Shown here one piece after another: positions 20,530 through 26,322 of a stretch of 26,322 bases of DNA. Position 1 is the first letter of the stretch, and every line of letters starts with the position of its first letter. The notes beneath the pieces are model-generated. The model did not search any database. It was given only the letters and a program-made list of their open reading frames with translations, and was not told the DNA's origin. The stretch spans positions 153,341 to 179,662 of the forward strand of contig NW_003158228.1 of the NCBI RefSeq assembly GCF_000003605.2, written 5' to 3'. The stretch is from Saccoglossus kowalevskii (taxonomy: Eukaryota > Hemichordata > Enteropneusta > Harrimaniidae). The translations under genes and the position numbers were made by a program.

Positions 20530-20590
20530 AAACACGTCGATATGAGAGCAGAGCGTACATCACAAAGACACCACTGAGATGAAATATCAT
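20530..20590 (-). CDS. Candidate exon with membrane-like segment
   Basis: On the minus strand a pyrimidine-rich acceptor (TATTTCATCTCAG, AG at 20574-20575) precedes a 44-nt stretch (20530-20573) ending at a strong donor, TTT|GTAAGTATT. The reading with one leading base gives GVFVMYALLSYRRV, a hydrophobic segment followed by Tyr-Arg-Arg, as at the cytosolic end of a membrane helix. Alternatively the exon begins at ATG 20590, with MIFHLS in front in the same frame (61 nt, 20 codons plus one base). Without splicing, the frame stops three codons after the donor. Codons are richer in G/C at third positions than surrounding DNA. The protein family is not recognised. A 28-bp tandem repeat lies 12 bp upstream. 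Confidence 0.33.
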
Positions 20591-20602
20591 AGTGAAGATT
20601 GC

Positions 20603-20722
20603 ACAACAATATGTTCATATTTTGATTTTCACAACAATATGTTCATATTTTGATTTTCACAACAATATGTTCATATTTTGATTTTCACAACAATATGTTC
20701 ATATTTTGATTTTCACAACAAA
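20603..20722. repeat. 28-bp tandem repeat, 4.3 copies
   Basis: Units start at 20603, 20631, 20659 and 20687, each beginning ACAACAATATGTTCATATTT. A partial unit follows from 20715. Full copies are identical, implying recent expansion. Confidence 0.95.
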
Positions 20723-20757
20723 ATATTTATCTTTGTGTTTTTTCTGTTATACAATAA

Positions 20758-20813
20758 GCCTTTAATTTTTCAATGCAAAAATGGAATTTAACATTTCTTT
20801 AAGTGATCTGCAC
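20758..20813 (+). repeat. 56-bp near-identical repeat, copy 2
   Basis: This is the partner of 17351-17406, with one substitution in 56 positions. It lies 35 bp after the 28-bp tandem array. The flanks of the two copies are unrelated. Confidence 0.9.
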
Positions 20814-22459
20814 AATCAAAAACATTACCGCAATGACTTAAATTCTGCTAATTCACACGCAATTCCTTGAATTTTTCAATTTACTCATGAATTGTTAAAA
20901 AAATTAACACAAAAACTGCTGAATTGGAAATGGGGAAAAATGTAAAGATTAAATAAGAAAGTCATTAAACTTGCAGTAAAAGAAAATCTCTATATTACAC
21001 ATATCATATGAAAGTGAACAGATCGAATTTTGGAATGCTTTAATAATAAATTGGGAGATTGAAATTTGACTCTGTAATGTTAAAGAGTTGTGTACCGTGT
21101 TTTTCTTCATTTTCTCATAAGTCTCACTACATTTCTATCAAAAGCCTTCATGTATCAGCAATTCTTCCAATACTACATACACGTACAGCAAATAGGAAGT
21201 GACAATAGTGGCAAACGAACATCGTAAATAGTAATTCGTTTTACGATTTGTGTCCACAAACATTTTTCAGCTACATTTGAACTCTTTGCATAATTTACGA
21301 ACCAAAATATCAATGTAGACAAAATTGATTCTGTATATTTCCGTGTAAGTATGATGTCATTTAATTGCGCTACAGAATGATGCTAAAGTTGGTTGGGTGG
21401 GAGTGGTTCCAATGAAAGAAATTTTATATCGGTGATAAATTTAATTGTCACAAACAATTTCCGAAGAATCTTATAATTTTTTTTTTTTTTTTTACAATTT
21501 ATAGAAATAAGTCTAAAGACAAATGTATTTCAGAGATGAATGAACTGATGAAATCCTTCAACAAATTTTCATCTGCATGTGAAGAAAAAATAGATTTACC
21601 TTTTTTGTCGGCTTCTCATCTGCTATAGACAATCAAAAAGGAAATGGTTGTGCCCCAACTTTGATCTGATTATTGCTGGATTACGGTCACTTCAATTAGT
21701 TTTATCGAACCTACAGATGCTATTGCTTCGCATCTAAAACACACACAAGTAGTGAACAAGCTCTTATCATTCATAGCTGCCGGAACCTGTATAGAAATGG
21801 TATAGCCCAGGTGTGTTTCAAATTTGATTTATTCCTCTTCAAACAAATAACTCAGTGATACTGATACCAATATACTGTCATACATTAAAATGAAACTTAG
21901 AAAGTTAAATAATTTGGTGAACCTTTTTTTTTTTTTGAGTGTGACACTGTCACCATTGTCTCAGAAGCTACACACCCCAGAACAGTATTAGAATCTTCCA
22001 TTTTAAATTCGTTTAGTCTTTTTTTTGTGTGGGTCTGTGTAAAGCTAAATATAGACAATTTGATTTGCATCACATCACAGAAGCTCTTGATGCATCGAGC
22101 AATCTGTCAAAAAAAAAAAAAAAGATTCTAGTCTGTACCAGTAAGACTTACAAATTCCTTGATGTGATTTGAGTCAAATCTATTGACACAGAAAAGTGAA
22201 ATATAATCTGTTTCATTGCTTATAATGACTCTGTGGATATAAGACAGTAATTTTAATTGCAATTTTATGGTATTGTTTCTGTTCAAATCAAATTCATCAC
22301 AGTTATACTAATTATTTGTCTATCAATTCCATCATTAAATGTTTAAATTTTCTCACCTGTCTGTACTAGCATCCAACGGACAAACTTTCTTATCAACGTA
22401 CATTAGACTGACAATCAAAACCATGAAAATGCAGCTTTTTTTTTCATTATCGCAAAATT
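20814..22459. other. AT-rich DNA, no gene seen
   Basis: Long T and A homopolymers are near 21478, 21925, 22020 and 22110. A minus-strand acceptor-donor pair encloses 28 nt at 22152-22179 (two open frames), but similar pairs arise by chance. No other feature is supported. Confidence 0.5.
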
Positions 22460-22473
22460 ATCACCATAGCAAC
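22460..22473 (+). promoter_or_regulatory. RFX X-box-like motif
   Basis: ATCACCATAGCAAC fits RYYNYY-AT-RRNRAC exactly. It lies inside a short plus-strand frame (22339-22551) that has no recognisable motif. Confidence 0.3.
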
Positions 22474-22551
22474 ATGTACAACATTCTCTATTACCAAAAA
22501 AACATATTTTTGTTCATGTCGACTTCCATTACAGGTATTACAGAATGTTGA

Positions 22552-23109
22552 TTGCTCATATTATAGCCATTAATCATGATATGAACACTTGTATTGTTGT
22601 ATACAACTTTAATACATGTATAAATGATATAGATACCCTAACTGCCTAAGTATTGGATGTACAATTAAATGAAGATCATAACAACATCCAAACTAATATA
22701 TTGTGTTGATAGTACATGTATCTATTTAATTCTCATCTGTATATGAACATACCTGCATTCAACTTGACATGAACAATTCTCTACCTCACTACACACAAAT
22801 TTGGCCCCAAATAAATGCCAACAATTTGAACCCCCTCCCAATGTGTCAATTTTTTGTTTTCTCAATTAGCTGGAAGCTTTTTTTACTGTCAATGTACTTA
22901 CATGTTTCAATAAGAATTAAATAAATACTATCAGCCCATGTCAATAATGAACAACATTATACTAAACATCAATAGATTTTCTGAAATTAGTCTGGACACT
23001 ATTAAATGTATACAGTTAATTATTAATGCTTGTCTCCACATACACAGCTGGATTTTTGCATCACAATGATAGATGGAGCCATGCATTTTACGTCATAACA
23101 TTTTCTTTT
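22552..23109. other. AT-rich DNA, no gene seen
   Basis: Only TACATGTA palindromes (22613 and 22713) stand out. Confidence 0.5.
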
Positions 23110-23245
23110 TGACTCCCATGAGTGCAAAACACAAACGGGAGGTAATGTTGTACTAATGTCTGTCCGTTCGTCTGCCTGTCTGCGTGTCCACTTGCTGGAT
23201 TGAAATGACAATTGGTACACAGCCACTATATAATGAACGCCAGAC
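23110..23245 (+). repeat. Repeat head related to 5880-5965
   Basis: CACAAACGGGAGGTAATG is followed by an imperfect GTCTGTCCGTTCGTCTGCC tract, then CTTGCTGGATTGAAATGACAATTGGTACACAG. The pyrimidine tract and its position ahead of 'attGGTAcac'-type sequence resemble the head at 5880. The minus frame at 23023-23247 is a translation of this repeat. Confidence 0.45.
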
Positions 23246-23339
23246 ATGATACAAATTTATGCATGTTAATCATACCGGTTTGCTCCAATGCATTGGTATG
23301 TATCCTTTGTACAGTTGATTGTCTGACAACAGTTTCTAA

Positions 23340-23765
23340 TAAATTTTCATTTTAATCAGCTAATTTACTTTCTAATCAACTGTTGTTTGTCATAATGTTC
23401 TTTGTATCGTATCATATTTCTCAAATGGTTTGAAAATAATATCTTATCATAATGATATTATTAAAAATAATCTGTATATAATAATTTTTACATATTAATA
23501 AGCTAATTTGCATACCAATTAACTAAATTCACACTTTGCTAATATTTTAACAGTTTGCTTGAATGGAAACTTGGTTCGTGTATACAGTTTGCATAAATTC
23601 TTGACTGAATCAATCTGTATAATTTAATTAGCTAATTTAGATAAATAATTGGTTTAGCGTATTTTTTGTATATATAGATTAATAACTAATAAAGGTGTAT
23701 AATACTCTATGTATATTATTTAGCTAATTTGCATACTAATTAACCATTTTCATCATTTGCTTCAT
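23340..23765 (+). repeat. Degenerate repeat with TAATTA and octamer words
   Basis: AGCTAATTT recurs at 23358, 23501, 23630 and 23722, with spacings of 143, 129 and 92 bp. Each of the last three is preceded by a TGTATA-containing AT stretch. Copies at 23501 and 23722 read AGCTAATTTGCATAC and continue into AATTAAC and a TTTGCT-containing tail. They carry exact POU octamers ATTTGCAT at 23506-23513 and 23727-23734. Confidence 0.65.
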
Positions 23766-24133
23766 CATTCTAACATGTTACTCAGTCATTGTATGGCAAC
23801 AAAGATTCTGAATTTCGGGGATAAATTATGCAGCGACAAGTTCAAGTGCAATATGAAAGCAAACTCAATCATGAGTTTTAATGAACAAGGATCATTTAGA
23901 TTAATTTAAGCTGAAGTTTAATCACATTCCAATGAATAACTCCAATTGCAAGAGATTTGGTTTCATTATTTGACAAGTCCTGATTTGATCAAGCAAGCTG
24001 TAAATATTCATACCTTAATCCTTACATACGCATTATAGTTCATCTAGGATATCTGATTAATAGTCATTTAGGACAAAAATAAAGAATTTTTGCTTAAAAA
24101 CAATGTATTGATCTGTAGATATTTTACGTTCAG
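23766..24133. other. AT-rich DNA, no gene seen
   Basis: No independent feature is supported. A minus-strand open frame from the neighbouring CpG-rich patch extends to a stop at 24057. Confidence 0.5.
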
Positions 24134-24306
24134 CGGCACTTGGCTCGACCATCGTTTGCGACATAGCAGGACGCGGTAGTGTAACATGTACGGTGACCGG
24201 CACGGCGACCTCAGTCCGAACATCTGACCTGGATACATCTTTGGTATAATAACCAAAGCTTTGTGACAGTGTGCCTGACAGGTTTTGTCATTGTTCTGAG
24301 ACTGAG
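24134..24306 (+). other. CpG-rich, exon-like patch
   Basis: About eleven CpGs fall within some 105 bp (24134-24225), against a CpG-poor background. TTTTACGTTCAG at 24133 is a usable acceptor and GAG|GTAAGTTTG at 24307 an excellent donor. One plus frame is open for 37 codons (24136-24246: starts ALGSTIVCDIAGRGS, ends DLDTSLV) before TAATAA at 24247. After that stop the same frame is open again to the donor. The internal stop means it is not a normal internal coding exon. It could be a terminal exon, a non-coding exon or an exon that triggers decay. The ending TSLV fits a class I PDZ ligand, if real. The minus strand is also open across the patch (including DVRTEVAVPVTVHVTLPRP), so strand is undecided. 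Confidence 0.25.
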
Positions 24307-24334
24307 GTAAGTTTGTTGGTGTAAAATCGGATTC

Positions 24335-24749
24335 TTGCATCGTTTTTGTGACACGTACATGTACATGATATGCCTTGCCTCAACTTCGGCCGTGTACACT
24401 TGGCACAAATCTGCAGATTTTGAAATTACCTTCATCATCTCCTGTAATTTATTTACCCATAGTGGAGAATTACAATACCATATATTTTCATCGAATTCTG
24501 AGTTGTCCCGTGTTCTTTGGATGGCAATTACCAGAGTGCAATTTCACTGCAATTTTGTTAGCTGGAATTCGAACGCCGCTACTGGATGCACCGGTTGTTT
24601 ATTGGTGGCAAACATTTTTGCCTGTGACTCGTTGTTTTTTTGCATTTTTGTTGTCCTTCAATCCCCCAATTCCCCAATTTCATCTAGTTGGTCACCAGTT
24701 AAACTTAAAGATCATGTTTTCTTTGTTTGAGGTTCCCAATCCATTTTAA
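24335..24749 (+). other. Two overlapping open frames, coding not supported
   Basis: Frames of 131 (24335-24730) and 124 (24375-24749) codons overlap almost entirely on the same strand. Neither shows a known domain. Both are rich in Phe, Leu, Pro and Cys from a T- and C-rich plus strand. Two same-strand frames staying open together points to stop-poor composition rather than selection on one frame. The stretch does continue the less AT-rich interval beginning at 24134. Confidence 0.15.
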
Positions 24750-24796
24750 AGTCACAACACGGAGAACACAACGCTCTGGTGTTCATTTAGGCACTG

Positions 24797-24816
24797 TCCC
24801 TCACGGTGTTGAGGGA
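24797..24816. repeat. Hairpin, 7-bp GC-rich stem
   Basis: TCCCTCA (24797-24803) and TGAGGGA (24810-24816) pair perfectly over a 6-nt loop. TGGTTTAGG further right resembles an RNA polymerase III A box, but no matching B box follows. Confidence 0.6.
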
Positions 24817-25114
24817 TGGTGGTTTAGGTTTGTGTGGCAAACAATGATCACCCAACGACTGGCGCTCACAACTTGGATCCCACCATTAACAAAAAGCAAT
24901 ATTATGGTTATATGATTTTTCAGATGTTTTTAATTCGGTATTTTTCCAATATATTTTCAAAATTCAACCACTATATTTCCCTAAAAATAAAATACTACTG
25001 GTACCAGTTTTATGCATTTCTGCATTAAACCTGTAGACAATTCATGTTCCAGGGCCACTTGGTTTAGCCGTGCATTATCAGCCAATATACCATTTTGTGT
25101 TTGAACCAATCAAA

Positions 25115-25135
25115 TTGATGGATTAACACCATCAA
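25115..25135. repeat. Hairpin, 7-bp arms
   Basis: TTGATGG (25115-25121) and CCATCAA (25129-25135) pair perfectly over a 7-nt loop. Confidence 0.6.
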
Positions 25136-25357
25136 TATACTGGTATAATATAATTACTAATATCTTATAAATGTATGTTTAATATTTATTAAATGGTGAA
25201 TACATGCATTAAACGTTGATTTAGAAACAGTAAACAAATATTCCCCATTCTGCCGAATGTAGCACAATTCACAGGTACGTGAAATTGCAAATTTGCAACA
25301 ACAAAAAATGTGTGAGACTGGATTTTCAAAGCATGGCAAGGTAAAAATGTGTTCACT

Positions 25358-25492
25358 ATGTTTTTAGGATTTTTATCAGTTGATACTTGTATAATACTCC
25401 AGCATGTCATAAGGGTGGCATACTTTGATCTCCAACATAAACATGTGACATTGAGACTGGGATTGGGGCTGCCGCTCAGAGACTTGCAGTAA
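25358..25492 (+). other. Exon-like 44-codon frame, terminal exon possible
   Basis: CACTATGTTTTTAG at 25367 is a good acceptor. One frame then runs open to TAA at 25490 and reads protein-like near its end (AYFDLQHKHVTLRLGLGLPL). It has G/C-rich third positions from about 25405. The frame can also start at ATG 25358. The minus strand carries a 116-codon frame over the same DNA (25189-25539), beginning MASSDFPISLLEMVIHYC. Only one, or neither, can be coding. No domain is recognised. Confidence 0.2.
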
Positions 25493-25539
25493 TGAATAAC
25501 CATTTCCAGTAATGAAATTGGAAAGTCAGAGGAGGCCAT

Positions 25540-26322
25540 TCAATCACATATTTTTTCACAGATTGGTGATATTGGTTAATGAATCTGGAATACAATCTAT
25601 GATAATTGAATGTACCGACCAGATCATGTCATTTTTATTAATTTATGATGAATTTAATAATTTCATTACAATATATTTATTGAGTTGATTCCATTCGCTG
25701 CATAGAAGTTCAAAATTGGACATTTCATTCTTTGAGACATGCATTGAGTCACTACTAAATATTTGTGTATATTTGTTCATTGACAAATATTGCCGTGATT
25801 CATACCGACCGGGTGCTTACATATTCATTGTAGATTATCGTAATTGTGTTCTGATCACAGAGTTAGTAATTTGGTACATATATGTACATGTAATGGGTTG
25901 TTTCACATGTAGTTCTATGAATCACAAAAACCACAAACCTCTATGAGGACAAACTGGTACATGTATGATGTAATATCTTTGACCCACCAAAATCTACTGA
26001 GAGTTCAGAGATTCCCCCACAGCCACTTCGGCTCTCAAAACCTATTATTTACATAGATGTACATGTATTTGGAATCTAATCGTTCAGCTTGGTGAGTTGC
26101 AACTATGAAAATTGTAAGTTAGATTTGAGATATACTTTTAATATTTAAATGTTTAAATATAGAAACTTATACACCTTGATTAACTGTATCAACATTCTTT
26201 TAAGAAACTGTTCAAATCTGTGTGTTGAGTCTTAAATTGAATGAAAGTAAATAAGAGAAAAAATAAAACATTTAGTACCTGTTTCATGTTGGACAAAGCT
26301 TTTGTTCATTACATTTACATTG
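25540..26322. other. AT-rich DNA to the window end, no gene seen
   Basis: The plus frame at 25716-25946 has no motif. TACATGTA palindromes occur at 25885, 25958 and 26060. TGAGAG/CTCTCA (25998-26003 and 26032-26037) could form a weak long-loop stem. Confidence 0.5.

Noticed and set aside
22152-22179. Minus-strand 28-nt microexon (acceptor TGTGTCAATAG, donor GTAAGTCTT)
   Set aside because: Splice sites are good, but two frames are open, the length is not a multiple of three, and no composition shift supports coding.
24815-24885. tRNA/SINE-like A box TGGTTTAGG
   Set aside because: The expected B box is replaced by TTGGATCCC and the arms do not pair.

Overview
The window looks like a piece of a large, AT-rich, intron-bearing animal genome. 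It has no tightly packed ORFs, no bacterial-type operons, abundant minisatellites, inverted-repeat elements and mostly non-coding DNA. The sequence hints at a marine invertebrate, most likely a mollusc. TACATGTA is strongly over-represented (14 sites by hand). There are also repeats with a (TCTGTCCG)n-like head followed by ~142-bp monomers carrying AAGATGGCC...GGCCATCTT, a style I associate with bivalve and other lophotrochozoan genomes. The taxon is an inference, not a demonstration.

Layout. 1-242: three 43-bp tandem units joined to a truncated copy of an inverted-repeat (MITE-like) element whose full copy lies at 19061-19208. 243-1892: AT-rich, no gene seen. 1893-3066: a 39-bp minisatellite of about 30 units; its length is a multiple of three, so it gives repetitive false ORFs on both strands. 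3067-5876: mostly plain AT-rich DNA with one possible terminal exon. 5880-6566: a Tc/Gtcc-rich head and a ~142-bp tandem array; diverged relatives lie at 16440-16980 and a similar head at 23110-23190. 6567-11480: nearly featureless, apart from a 33-nt microexon candidate at 10098. 11480-15510: several less AT-rich patches and the longest non-repeat ORF (207 codons, minus strand). 15511-20000: diverged repeats, a strong hairpin, perfect X-box-like, CArG and CTCF-like motifs, a G-quadruplex-forming tract, the full MITE and a second inverted pair. 20500-20820: a candidate membrane-segment exon on the minus strand, a 28-bp tandem repeat and one half of a 56-bp near-identical pair (other copy at 17351). 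23340-23760: a degenerate repeat with POU octamers. 24060-25500: a CpG-rich patch and other exon-like stretches. The final 0.8 kb is plain.

No gene is identified with confidence. The window is probably intergenic or inside long introns. The best coding hints are the minus-strand exon at 20530-20590, the plus-strand microexon at 10098-10130, the 207-codon minus ORF at 14819-15442 and the CpG-rich patch at 24134-24306. They do not share a strand, so they cannot all belong to one gene, and none shows a protein family I recognise. The firmest observations are structural: the repeat arrays, the palindromic elements, the in-phase CArG pair and the TACATGTA excess.
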